A DNA stretch of 64,000 bases from an uncultured Oscillospiraceae bacterium (GCA_934589145.1 CAKTNW010000007.1:1-64000); one strand, 5' to 3'; numbered from the stretch's first letter, positions 8,300 to 16,399 are shown. Made by a program: numbers and translations. Notes: generated by a model not told the origin, from the letters alone.

Positions 8300-9034
8300 A
8301 TGATCTTCAATATGGCAGGCGGCGGCGCGGTGACCGACGCGCCTATCATTGGCACAGATTTCACCTGGACAGGCGGCGATGGTACCTATCAGGTGCTGGA
8401 TGACGGAGACGGCAACTGGCGGATCAAGTTCCTGGCCAGCGGCACGTTCACCCCGTTACGGGACATGCGGATCGATGTGTTCTGTGTGGGCGGTGGCGGC
8501 GGCAAGGGCCTGCAATACGCCGGTGGCGGCGGCGCGGGCTATACCACTACGGTAAAATCTGTGGTGGTGACGGCGAATACGGCATATCCCATTGTGGTGG
8601 GCGCGGCAGGCGCCAACGGTGTCAGCGGCGCCAGTGACGGCACCAACGGCGGCGACAGTGTGGCGTTCAACGTGACGGCCTTTGGCGGCAAGGGAACGGC
8701 CTATTCCAATTCCTCGTCCAGCCGTAAGCCGGGCGGCAACGGCGGCTCAGGCGGCGGTTCTACCATCACCACGCCCGGCTATCTGATCGGCGCGGGCGGT
8801 GTGGACGGCGGTGACGGTGAATCTGTCGGCACGCAGGTGGGCGGCACGGGACAGGGAACCACCACCCGGGAGTTTGGCGAGGCCACCGGCGACCTGTACG
8901 CTACTGGCGGCGGCAATGTGCTGCAAAGCACCGAACCTAACTCCGGCAACGGCGGCGGCCGTCTGGACAAAGACACTTGGGTGGCGCCCGCCGACGGCAT
9001 CGTGGTGATCCGCCAGCATAAAGAGGACGCCTGA
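8300..9034 (+). CDS. Glycine-rich protein, phage tail-fibre-like
   Basis: A 244-residue protein with no signal peptide, starting at ATG 8300 behind AAAGGAGG. After a short N-terminal region, a glycine-rich block runs from about residue 55 to the end (VGGGGGKG, AGGGGAGYTT, VVVGAAGANG, TAFGGKG). It has alternating Gly and hydrophobic residues as in glycine-rich beta-roll domains of phage tail tips. No other phage genes are adjacent, so it may be a stray phage gene or an adapted surface protein. It has its own terminator. Confidence 0.65.
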   Translation: MIFNMAGGGAVTDAPIIGTDFTWTGGDGTYQVLDDGDGNWRIKFLASGTFTPLRDMRIDVFCVGGGGGKGLQYAGGGGAGYTTTVKSVVVTANTAYPIVVGAAGANGVSGASDGTNGGDSVAFNVTAFGGKGTAYSNSSSSRKPGGNGGSGGGSTITTPGYLIGAGGVDGGDGESVGTQVGGTGQGTTTREFGEATGDLYATGGGNVLQSTEPNSGNGGGRLDKDTWVAPADGIVVIRQHKEDA

Positions 9035-9043
9035 GGACATAAA

Positions 9044-9083
9044 GAAAGGCGGGAGCATCTTAAACGGTGCTCCCGCCTTTTAT
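9044..9083 (+). terminator. Terminator of the glycine-rich gene
   Basis: A stem of about 14 bp, AAGGCGGGAGCA paired with TGCTCCCGCCTT, then TTTATTATT. Confidence 0.85.
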
Positions 9084-9138
9084 TATTGGCTCGACAAACT
9101 GGGATTTGTATTCATAGTTCTGATACATCATTGTGGCG

Positions 9139-9792
9139 TTACTTCACGCAATGAAAATATACCATCGATCCATCAACGTAGACATCAGTTTCTTTATATA
9201 GTTTCTGAAGGATATCTCTCAGTTCTTCCTCCGTCTGGAACGGCGGGGAAAACCACCCTTTCTTTTCAAGAATGTTTTCTACCAGCCAGTCTGTTCGTTT
9301 AGATTTTCCCTTGATATAGAAGCAGGCTATGAAATCACCACCCGGTTTCAAAACGCGCCATGTTTCATGAAACGCTCTTTGCTTATCAGGAAATGCGTGA
9401 AATCCGTTCATGCTGACGACAATATTAAAGGATTCGTTGTCCATTTGCAGACTTCCCACATCGCCCTGAACGCACTTGATATGTGCATGACCATCAAGCC
9501 TTTTCCTGGCTTGTTCAAGCATATCGACACTATAATCAAGACAAGTAATTTGTGCATTTTTTAGGGAAATCCATTTGCGTTCCGTAAATACAGCCGTTCC
9601 AACTGGAACATCAAGAAGATTTCCTGAAAAATCATCGGGAATATATGAAAGAACTTTTCGTGCTATATCATTATCATCCGTACCACTCCAAAACAACTTG
9701 ATATACAGCCTGCTGAAAAAATTTCTTTGAGTAAGAACACCATCATATATATTTTTTGATGTTTCATAAGCGTTTTGTATTTTGTCTGCCAT
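9139..9792 (-). CDS. Class I SAM-dependent methyltransferase
   Basis: A 217-residue protein with the methyltransferase-11-type core: motif I NLLDVPVGTAVF near residue 58, an acidic strand end CLDYSVDML near 84, VQGDVGSL near 107 and VLKPGGDFI near 147. The motif I glycines differ slightly from the usual DxGxG. The substrate is unknown. Base composition is clearly more AT-rich than the backbone, marking the start of the island. Its leader shares an AAATCGGGAT element with the next minus-strand gene. Confidence 0.85.
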   Translation of the reverse strand: MADKIQNAYETSKNIYDGVLTQRNFFSRLYIKLFWSGTDDNDIARKVLSYIPDDFSGNLLDVPVGTAVFTERKWISLKNAQITCLDYSVDMLEQARKRLDGHAHIKCVQGDVGSLQMDNESFNIVVSMNGFHAFPDKQRAFHETWRVLKPGGDFIACFYIKGKSKRTDWLVENILEKKGWFSPPFQTEEELRDILQKLYKETDVYVDGSMVYFHCVK

Positions 9793-9897
9793 ATTGTCCC
9801 TCCAAATCCCGATTTACCTAAGAAGGATATGATATCAAAAAAGCACGGGTGGGCCTTTGACTGTATGCTGTTCCTCATGGGTTTGGCAAACGGAAAT

Positions 9898-10398
9898 TTA
9901 TTTTGGTAAATCATCTTCCGCTTTGAAAGTCACATTGCGGCCTTCGATCGAGATCGTGAGCATGTAGTTATAGATCGTGCCGTCCTTTGCTTCCAGCTTA
10001 AATGTTACCGTACCATCTCCGAGATACTTAAAATCAGGGTCGGCAGATATTTTCGCATATGTGCCACACTGTTGAAAGTATCCATCTGCATCAAAGAAGG
10101 AAACATTGCTTGTTTGCTTCTTATCGTTCCAGAAAAGTACTGCCCCAATGCGGTCGCTGGCATGATCAGGAATCAAAACGCAGTCTATGTATTCCCAATC
10201 GGCTTCTTGCGCATGAGAGAACATAGAAATAATATCTTGTTCAGACCAGATTTTTTGCTCGTTCAGATTACTGGTCTCTGTATTCTGCACCGGATCGCTG
10301 ACGGAATCAGATGCTTTCGGTATGGCCTCCTTGCTGCCGCAGCCGAACAATTCTAAAATACAAGCTGTCATCATAATGAAAATCAATATTCTTTTCAT
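9898..10398 (-). CDS. Small lipoprotein of unknown function
   Basis: A 166-residue protein with a type II signal peptide (MKRILIFIMMTACILELFGC) ending in a lipobox cysteine at residue 20. A Ser/Asp/Asn-rich linker and a compact beta-rich domain follow. No family is recognised. It lies between the methyltransferase and the recombinase and has island-like base composition. The upstream leader contains GGAGTATCC as ribosome site. Confidence 0.75.
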   Translation of the reverse strand: MKRILIFIMMTACILELFGCGSKEAIPKASDSVSDPVQNTETSNLNEQKIWSEQDIISMFSHAQEADWEYIDCVLIPDHASDRIGAVLFWNDKKQTSNVSFFDADGYFQQCGTYAKISADPDFKYLGDGTVTFKLEAKDGTIYNYMLTISIEGRNVTFKAEDDLPK

Positions 10399-10437
10399 AT
10401 GGATACTCCTTAGATCCCGATTTGTCTGATAGATACA

Positions 10438-12021
10438 TCATATCACAGAAGACCCAAAAAGCAAGGGCGTGATATTATCACCCCTTACCCGTGAAAGTAC
10501 ATTTTCGACACCGGGAACAAAAAAAGAAAGCGCTTCCCTTTGGGAAACACTTTCTTTTGGTCCCCCGTTTGATTGTAAATCCGAACTTTCAATATCAGCA
10601 AAGCCTATCCTTGCTTCGCCCTCTTTGTAGTTAAATGTGATAAGAATGTGGTCATCAAAAATGGTAATGGCGTTCACAAAGCTGTCAATCAGCCTCCGGC
10701 GGGCATCCAGCTTACTTGTGTCCAGTGAACGGAACCGGCAGATAAAATAAACAACGTCCTCACGGCTCACCGCAGGGTGTTCCATTTCCTCTTGGATGAT
10801 TTGCAGTTCAATGTCCTTTTTCCGCTCCTCCAGTTCATCAAGCCGCTGCTTAGTGGAGGCGTTGATAATCCCCATCTGAATGGCGTTGAGCATATTGGTA
10901 ATGCTGTTTTCGGCTTCTCCCAACTGCTTGCGGAGGGCGGGGAGTATACTGCTCTCCCTGCTCTGAATATCCATCACCGCATCTGCCACATATTCCACAA
11001 AGCTATCGTCCATGACCTTTGCCATGACTGCCTTGACAACGGCGTTTTCCAGCGGCAGCTTTCGGACACTTTTGTGTTTGGCATTGCAGGTGTGGTGCTT
11101 CTTGGTATTCACACAGCGGTAATAATGGTACTTCTGGCCTCGACTGGCACTCGTCCCGCATTCGCCTACCATCATAGCCCCACAGGTGCCGCAAAACAGC
11201 TTTGTTGTCAAAAGGTAATCATCCTCGGCCTTGTGCCGTGCCGGGGCTCTCCGGTTTACCGCAAGCCGCTGCTGTACCCGGTCAAACAGGTCTTGCGGGA
11301 CAATGGCGGGAATACCATTCGGCGTGACAATATGGCGGTAGCTGTACTCTCCGATGTACTTTCGGTTTTTCAGCAGACGGGCCATAAAATTGAGGTCAAT
11401 TTTCTTTCCCCGTATTGCGGTAATTCCCCGTTCATCCATATATGCAACGATCTCTTTCATCGTTGCGCCCTTATCATACATAGTGAACATTTCCAGTACG
11501 GCGGGAGCAGTACGCGGGTCGATCTGATACTGCATATCCTTGTCGATGATATAGCCAAAAGTCGGCGTACCGCCGTTGTACCTGCATTTGAGGGCATTTT
11601 CCGTATGGCCTCGTATGACCTTTTCGGACAGTTCGGCGGAGTAGTATTCCGCCATTCCCTCCAGCATACTTTCAAGGATAATGCCCTCCGGCCCGTCTGA
11701 AATGTTCTCGGTGGCAGACAGCACCTTGACGCCGTACTTGCGAAGCTGGGCCTTGTAGTGGGCGCTGTCGTAACGGTTACGGGCAAAACGGTCTAATTTC
11801 CACACGATGATAACATCAAATAGGCCCTTTGCGCTGTCCTTAATCATGCGCTGGAAGTCCGGGCGGTGGTCGGTCTTGGCGGACATGGCACGGTCAACAT
11901 ACGTCTGCAAAATGGTAATGTCATTTTTCTTGCAGTAGGCCGTGCACTCCCGAAGCTGGCCCTCAATGCTTTCTTCCCGCTGGTTATCGCTGGAATAGCG
12001 GGCGTAAATCACTGCTTTCAT
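10438..12021 (-). CDS. Large serine recombinase (resolvase/integrase)
   Basis: A 527-residue site-specific recombinase. The N-terminal catalytic domain has the serine in YARYSSDNQ (residue 10 or 11) and the WKLDRFARNR motif. A recombinase domain (about 160-260), a zinc ribbon (CGTCGAMM, CNAKHKS) and a C-terminal coiled coil (about 355-400) follow. It would integrate and excise the element. Its ATG overlaps the stop of the upstream regulator (ATGA). The last 25 codons lie inside DNA that resembles the tRNA-Pro terminator at 21905-21956, suggesting that the gene ends across an attachment site. Confidence 0.93.
   Translation of the reverse strand: MKAVIYARYSSDNQREESIEGQLRECTAYCKKNDITILQTYVDRAMSAKTDHRPDFQRMIKDSAKGLFDVIIVWKLDRFARNRYDSAHYKAQLRKYGVKVLSATENISDGPEGIILESMLEGMAEYYSAELSEKVIRGHTENALKCRYNGGTPTFGYIIDKDMQYQIDPRTAPAVLEMFTMYDKGATMKEIVAYMDERGITAIRGKKIDLNFMARLLKNRKYIGEYSYRHIVTPNGIPAIVPQDLFDRVQQRLAVNRRAPARHKAEDDYLLTTKLFCGTCGAMMVGECGTSASRGQKYHYYRCVNTKKHHTCNAKHKSVRKLPLENAVVKAVMAKVMDDSFVEYVADAVMDIQSRESSILPALRKQLGEAENSITNMLNAIQMGIINASTKQRLDELEERKKDIELQIIQEEMEHPAVSREDVVYFICRFRSLDTSKLDARRRLIDSFVNAITIFDDHILITFNYKEGEARIGFADIESSDLQSNGGPKESVSQREALSFFVPGVENVLSRVRGDNITPLLFGSSVI
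10455..10507. repeat. Candidate left attachment site of the mobile element
   Basis: AAAGTACATTTTC at 10494-10506 and the adjoining GCAAGGGCG...TATCACCCC hairpin region match 21905-21956 near tRNA-Pro. The two copies flank the whole 11.4 kb from recombinase to tRNA. The attachment role is inferred. Confidence 0.45.
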
Positions 12022-12392
12022 GTTTTTTCCTGTCCCTCCTCCATGATACGGAATAGCGCCTCCTTCAGACGCTTGTTGACCGGGGCTTGCGGGTCAAAAC
12101 ACATTTCAATAAACTCCCGCATTTCCTGATTTTGGATGTTCTTACCCTTCAACCGCTCCGGCTGGTAGTCATACAGCTTGCCCCGTGGCTCGTCCGTGCG
12201 GCAATAGAGATAATCCATCGACACATCAAAGTAATCCGCGTATTTCAAGAATATCTCCGGTGCAGGGGTTGACTGTCCGGTTTCATAGCGGTTGATGCGG
12301 GATTGCTGAACGCCTAAAATCTGTGCCATTTCTACCTGTGTCAGCCGGACACCCTCCCGTAAAGCCCGCAGCCGTTTTCCGATTTGCTCCAT
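12018..12392 (-). CDS. XRE-family transcriptional regulator of the recombinase
   Basis: A 124-residue protein with a Cro/CI-type helix-turn-helix at residues 6-60 (LTQVEMAQILGVQQSRINRY) and a C-terminal region of unknown fold. It is the first gene of a two-gene unit with the serine recombinase, joined by an ATGA overlap, and so probably controls excision and integration. A promoter at 12415-12443 and AAAGGAGTG before the ATG support expression. Confidence 0.92.
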   Translation of the reverse strand: MEQIGKRLRALREGVRLTQVEMAQILGVQQSRINRYETGQSTPAPEIFLKYADYFDVSMDYLYCRTDEPRGKLYDYQPERLKGKNIQNQEMREFIEMCFDPQAPVNKRLKEALFRIMEEGQEKT

Positions 12393-12414
12393 CTAAAATC
12401 ACTCCTTTGAAATC

Positions 12415-12443
12415 AAAATATCACAAAATAGCATATTTGTAAA
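12415..12443 (-). promoter_or_regulatory. Promoter of the XRE-recombinase unit
   Basis: On the minus strand TTTACA, 17 nt, then TATTTT, ending about 20 nt before the XRE start. Confidence 0.55.
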
Positions 12444-12469
12444 TATCAAATTCAAAAAAATGATTTAAT

Positions 12470-12571
12470 GCGGCGTCAGCACGTTTGTGGCTGACGCCGC
12501 TTGACAGCCGAAAAGCACATTCTCCTGCCCCTGTCAATGGCGGCTTGCCGTTTATCTCGACCATTGACAGG
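12470..12571. repeat. Two inverted repeats in the element's control region
   Basis: The first is a perfect 11-bp hairpin (12470-12480 with 12490-12500). The second is a perfect 11-bp pair, CCTGTCAATGG at 12530-12540 with its complement at 12561-12571. They sit between the divergent recombinase and rep transcription units and could be an operator or a transfer origin. Apart from these, the promoters and the leader ORF, I see nothing else in 12393-13114. Confidence 0.5.
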
Positions 12572-12691
12572 AGAGGGAGAGTGTGCATCACAAAAATACG
12601 GTTTGACACAAGTTCACACGGGATAACGACAGATAAAACCGCATCACACAAGATATCGAATTTGTTTACAAAAAGTTTGATTTTCTATGAA

Positions 12692-12720
12692 TTGACAAAC
12701 AATTTCGCTTGAATTATACT
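12692..12720 (+). promoter_or_regulatory. Promoter of the replication/mobilisation operon
   Basis: TTGACA, 17 nt, TATACT: a near-perfect sigma-A promoter about 300 nt upstream of the leader ORF. Confidence 0.75.
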
Positions 12721-13015
12721 ATACTTGCTGCCGGGTATCATAGACAATGATTTGAACGTGTAAAAAAATGACAGAGCCGCTTTATGCGGCACAATAGTTT
12801 CTGAACGAGGGCGGAAACGCCCAACAACATCCCAAGAAGCAGGTGGGAAAAGTTTGCTGCACTTGCCGCCCCAATACCTGCGGGAAACATCGTAGGAGCA
12901 CGGCTTTATGCCGTGCATAGTTACAAGATTCATAAAGATGGGCTTTGCGTCGGAGGTGGATAGACATAAAATAACTATTCACCCAAGGCGTATTTTACAG
13001 AAGGAGGTGGTCGCT

Positions 13016-13087
13016 ATGGTGTGTATTATTTTCAGACCTCAGCGACGCGGAACAAACCGAACCACCTCCGGCGATAAGCCCGTATAA
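13016..13087 (+). CDS. 23-residue leader peptide
   Basis: ATG at 13016 behind AAGGAGGTGG encodes MVCIIFRPQRRGTNRTTSGD plus KPV. The ribosome site (GGAGGTGGT, 13003-13011) is perfectly complementary over 9 bases to ACCACCTCC at 13061-13069 inside the same ORF. Its own translation could therefore govern a switch in the leader, as in translation-attenuation leaders. It lies between the operon promoter and the HTH gene. The function is inferred. Confidence 0.5.
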   Translation: MVCIIFRPQRRGTNRTTSGDKPV

Positions 13088-13114
13088 GTTAAAGAATAAT
13101 CAGAGGTTTCGGCT

Positions 13115-13489
13115 TTGGCATGGAAACAGCCAGAGCAAAGCCCTGATTATAAAGCAAAGGCATCGGCCCCGGCAAGGCTGATAAAGGAACGCATGAAAAA
13201 GCTTGGCATGACACAAAAGGAATTGGCCGAGGCAGCTTGTATGTCTGAGACCAAGATCAGCCGGATCATGCGGAATAGTAACGAGACAGGGAACTCGTTC
13301 GTTTGGACAGAGTTGGACATCAACAAAATCTCTGTTGCCTTACAGTGGGGAAAGCAGGGACGGGAATTATTGCGTTATGCAATCTATCCCGAACTTGCTT
13401 GCTACGATGAGGCGTTAGAAAACAGGGAGGGTATGGTTCGTCTGAACTGCCGGTTATACGAACAGGGCTTCCCCATTGTAGAAAAATAA
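13115..13489 (+). CDS. Helix-turn-helix protein of the mobile element
   Basis: A 124-residue protein with an HTH of XRE type (about 28-60: MTQKELAEAACMSETKISRI). The start is probably TTG at 13115: an in-frame stop lies just upstream and the next ATG would cut into the HTH. No good ribosome site precedes it, so it may depend on translation of the preceding leader ORF. It is probably a regulator of the rep operon. A terminator follows. Confidence 0.75.
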   Translation: MAWKQPEQSPDYKAKASAPARLIKERMKKLGMTQKELAEAACMSETKISRIMRNSNETGNSFVWTELDINKISVALQWGKQGRELLRYAIYPELACYDEALENREGMVRLNCRLYEQGFPIVEK

Positions 13490-13497
13490 TGAAGAAA

Positions 13498-13541
13498 TAC
13501 CGCCGTTCCCGGCAGCAAGGGGAACGGCGGTAAAATTTTTC
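13498..13541 (+). terminator. Terminator after the HTH gene
   Basis: Perfect 13-bp stem (13498-13510 with 13520-13532), then AAATTTTT. Confidence 0.85.
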
Positions 13542-13668
13542 TCAAAATTTCACAAGTGAAATTATAGGGCGCTTTCCTTTGCTATGATAGGCACAACACA
13601 AGGCCGCGTGTTTATGTACCTGTCAACCGTAGTGTGGTGCGTCAGCACCGAAAGGAGATCGTTTTACC

Positions 13669-13986
13669 ATGAAAATCACCGACCTTATTATCAGCCCGGC
13701 CAGCCTCGGCAAAAAGCTGTGGCTGGTGGATGTAGCTCCCGCCTATGAGTACCAGAACAACCGGCGCACGGACACCGTGACCGGCTACCGCTATTCCATC
13801 GCCATGCCGGAAAAGGGACTTGATAAAATCAATGTCCGTATTGACGGAGAGAAGCGCATGGACGCGCCGGACGGATATGTTGAAGTCCGCCTTGACGATT
13901 TGGAAGTGTTTATTTACTGGTCGCAGGGTCAGCCGCAGGTGGGTGCAAAGGCAACAGGAATCCATCTGGTGAATCCGAAGTCTTAA
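13669..13986 (+). CDS. Conserved mobile-element protein, function unknown
   Basis: A 105-residue soluble protein (MKITDLIISPASLGKKLW...), beta-rich with no known motif. By position, just before the rep and coupling-protein genes, it corresponds to the small orf22/orf23-type genes of Tn916-like modules, though I cannot show homology. A -10-like TATGAT near 13584 and a TTTCAC/GTGAAA palindrome near 13550 precede it; AAAGGAGA is its ribosome site. Confidence 0.7.
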   Translation: MKITDLIISPASLGKKLWLVDVAPAYEYQNNRRTDTVTGYRYSIAMPEKGLDKINVRIDGEKRMDAPDGYVEVRLDDLEVFIYWSQGQPQVGAKATGIHLVNPKS

Positions 13987-13993
13987 TGCTTGA

Positions 13994-14070
13994 GCCGCGC
14001 TGCGACGCGGCAGGAGGAAAAGACACATTCTCTCAAAGAAAGTGTCCCTCCGGCTGCGGAGCAGCGCGGC
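13994..14070. repeat. Extended imperfect hairpin upstream of the rep origin
   Basis: A 10-bp perfect arm (13994-14003 with 14061-14070) encloses a partly paired GGAGGAAAAGACAC/GTGTCCCTCC segment. It immediately precedes the origin stem-loop and begins just after the stop of the 105-residue gene. Confidence 0.6.
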
Positions 14071-14073
14071 CCC

Positions 14074-14108
14074 TTTGCCATAAGGGTCAGTATTACCCTT
14101 ATGGCAAA
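14074..14108 (+). promoter_or_regulatory. Rolling-circle origin stem-loop with CRESS-type nonanucleotide
   Basis: A perfect 14-bp inverted repeat (14074-14087 with 14095-14108) has a 7-nt loop. CAGTATTAC at 14088-14096 spans the loop and first stem bases and fits the NANTATTAC nonanucleotide nicked by Rep of geminiviruses and circoviruses. It lies 40 nt before a rep gene of exactly that family. Its role as origin and/or transfer origin is inferred from this match. Confidence 0.8.
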
Positions 14109-14147
14109 TATGTAGCAAGTAGCAACGATTACACAAGGAGGCTCATC

Positions 14148-15101
14148 ATGGCCAACAATACACAATCCCGAAAATGGCTCATGGTCATCAATAACCCATC
14201 CGAAGCCGGCCTCGACCATAGCGCTATCTCGGAAATCGTACAGAAATTTTACCCGGTCTATTTCTGCATGGCGGACGAAATTGCCACAACAGGAACGTAT
14301 CACACGCACGTTTTCTTCTGTACTTCATCGCCAGCGCGATTTTCCACTATCAAGAAGCGCTTTCCTACGGCACATATCGAAAAGGCTTACGGTACGCTGA
14401 AAGAGAACCGCAATTATATCACGAAAACAGGCATATGGGAAGACACAAGCAAGGCGGAAACATCTGTACCGAATACCTTTCAGGAGTGGGGCCAACTTCC
14501 GGCAGACAGCGAGGACAAGGCTCCGGAGATGTTTCAAATCATGCAGGCGCTGCGTTCCGGCAAGGCCATTATGGAGATCATTGAAGAACATCCCAATCTT
14601 GCTTTTCGTATTCGAGAGATCGAAGTCCTGCGGCAGACGATCCTTTCAGAGAAATACAGTGCCGAAAACCGCAAGCTGGAGGTGTACTATCTCTATGGCA
14701 GCACAGGCGCGGGCAAGACGTGGGGCATTTTCAAAGACAATGATCCGCGTGAGATTTGCCGTATCACCGACTATGGTGGCAGAAACGGTGTGCGTTTCGA
14801 TGCCTACCACTGTCAGAGCATTTTAGTGTTCGAGGAATTTCATTCGCAAATCCCCATCAGCACGATGCTGAACTATCTGGACATTTATCCGCTGACGCTT
14901 CCCGCACGGTATACGGACAGAACCGCCTGCTATACCAAGGTGTACTTGACAAGCAATGTCCCGCTGGATGAACAGTACCGAGATATTCAGCGGTATCAAT
15001 GGGAAACGTGGAAAGCGTTCCTGCGGCGCATCACAAACATTATTGAGTATTTGCCGGATGGCTCTACGGTCATCCACAAAGAACCGGGGTGGCCGCTATG
15101 A
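14148..15101 (+). CDS. rep: CRESS-type Rep: HUH endonuclease with SF3 helicase
   Basis: A 317-residue replication/mobilisation initiator. The HUH endonuclease domain has motif I KWLMVINNP (9-17), motif II HTHVFF with metal-binding H52 and H54, and motif III NYITK with catalytic Y90 and K93. The superfamily 3 helicase domain has Walker A GSTGAGKT (184-191), Walker B ILVFEEF (225-231) and sensor LTSN (267-270). This is the architecture of circovirus/geminivirus Rep; relatives are known from bacterial pCRESS plasmids and from relaxases of some streptococcal mobilisable elements. The start at 14148 follows AAGGAGG. Its stop overlaps the next start (ATGA). Confidence 0.92.
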   Translation: MANNTQSRKWLMVINNPSEAGLDHSAISEIVQKFYPVYFCMADEIATTGTYHTHVFFCTSSPARFSTIKKRFPTAHIEKAYGTLKENRNYITKTGIWEDTSKAETSVPNTFQEWGQLPADSEDKAPEMFQIMQALRSGKAIMEIIEEHPNLAFRIREIEVLRQTILSEKYSAENRKLEVYYLYGSTGAGKTWGIFKDNDPREICRITDYGGRNGVRFDAYHCQSILVFEEFHSQIPISTMLNYLDIYPLTLPARYTDRTACYTKVYLTSNVPLDEQYRDIQRYQWETWKAFLRRITNIIEYLPDGSTVIHKEPGWPL

Positions 15102-16387
15102 CAAGAAATGAAAAGAAACGTATGCAGCGCAAAGGCATCTGGTATGACTTTCTGCGACATATTCCCGACCTTTCCGTAAAGCTGGTATTCATACTGCTTT
15201 ACCTCGCGGGTGCTGTATTCGTCGGCGCAAAGCGGACAGAATGGCGGTCATTGGCGGAAATGGAACTGCTTTCCCCCGCTTTCAAGTCGGCTATGAAACA
15301 CCCCTTACTATCCTATCTGCTGGTAGGCGGTATGGCGCTGTTGGCAGTTCTCATCTACCCCTTTGGCAAGCGAACGACGAAAGACCAGTTCCAATGTGTC
15401 GGTCTGGTAAACCACGCCGGAATGCCGCCGGAGCTGCTGCGTAAGCGCAGAGACGGGGACAATCCCCGCATTACAGTATGGGAGTTCCGCAATCAGAGCA
15501 TTCCCCTGCAAGAATGGGAGAATAAGCGCCTCGCCATTGAAACGGCGCTGGGGATCACCATCGTCAAACTGGCCTACGATAAGAGCAAAAGCCGTGTGCG
15601 GGTATATGCCGTTCCTGCCGGTGATGATCTGCCGGAAGTGCTGAAATGGAAAGAACGCTATCTTTCTCCGAAAAACTTTGTGCTGGTACTGGGTGAGGGC
15701 TATACCGGCCCTGTGACGGTCAACCTCGCGCATATCCCGCACATCCTGCTGGGCGGCTCTACGGGCAGCGGCAAAAGCGTTCTGCTCAAGCTGCTGCTTA
15801 TGCAGGCACTTCACAAGGGGGCGGAGGTCTATATTGCCGACTTCAAAGGCGGCGTTGACTTTCCCAAGGTCTGGCATGAGAAATGCCAGATGTGCTTCAC
15901 AGGGAAAGATTTGCGTTATACCCTCGACCAGCTTGTGGCGGTATTGGAATACCGCAAGAGCGAGTTCAGGGTGCTGGGCTGTCCGAACATCGACGCCTAC
16001 AATGAAGCTGCGGAAAGTTCCCTCCCACGGCTCATATTCGCCTGTGACGAGGTGGCGGAGATGTTGGACAAGACCGGGGCTGACAACGAGCGGAAGAAGC
16101 TGCTGGCGCAAATTGAAAACAAGCTATCCACCATCGCACGGCAGGGGCGGGCTTTCGGCATTCATCTGATCCTCGCCACGCAGAGACCTGATGCCACCAT
16201 CATTCCCGGCCAGATACGCAACAACATGGATTTCCGTGTCTGCGGCAGAGCAGACAGTGTGCTTTCTCAAATCATTCTTGACAACACCAGTGCCGCCGAA
16301 CAGATACCCAAGGACGCACGGGGCCGCTTCATAACAGGGGATGGAACGGTATTCCAAGGCTATCTATTCGACGAGAGGCAGATTTAA
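15098..16387 (+). CDS. FtsK/SpoIIIE-type coupling protein (TcpA-like)
   Basis: A 429-residue DNA-pumping ATPase. Two membrane segments (about 28-44 and 70-88) are followed by the motor domain with Walker A GGSTGSGKS (219-227), Walker B-type LIFACDE and an RQGRAFGIHLILATQRPD segment. Its length and TM layout match conjugative coupling proteins such as Tn916 Orf21/TcpA rather than chromosomal FtsK, which is longer and carries a gamma domain. It is translationally coupled to rep and probably brings the Rep-DNA complex to a helper element's secretion channel. Confidence 0.9.
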   Translation: MTRNEKKRMQRKGIWYDFLRHIPDLSVKLVFILLYLAGAVFVGAKRTEWRSLAEMELLSPAFKSAMKHPLLSYLLVGGMALLAVLIYPFGKRTTKDQFQCVGLVNHAGMPPELLRKRRDGDNPRITVWEFRNQSIPLQEWENKRLAIETALGITIVKLAYDKSKSRVRVYAVPAGDDLPEVLKWKERYLSPKNFVLVLGEGYTGPVTVNLAHIPHILLGGSTGSGKSVLLKLLLMQALHKGAEVYIADFKGGVDFPKVWHEKCQMCFTGKDLRYTLDQLVAVLEYRKSEFRVLGCPNIDAYNEAAESSLPRLIFACDEVAEMLDKTGADNERKKLLAQIENKLSTIARQGRAFGIHLILATQRPDATIIPGQIRNNMDFRVCGRADSVLSQIILDNTSAAEQIPKDARGRFITGDGTVFQGYLFDERQI

Positions 16388-16399
16388 TGGGGTGATACC

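Noticed and set aside
10777..11700. A 307-codon plus-strand frame over the recombinase
   Set aside because: It is a shadow of the recombinase coding strand, with no ribosome site and no domain.
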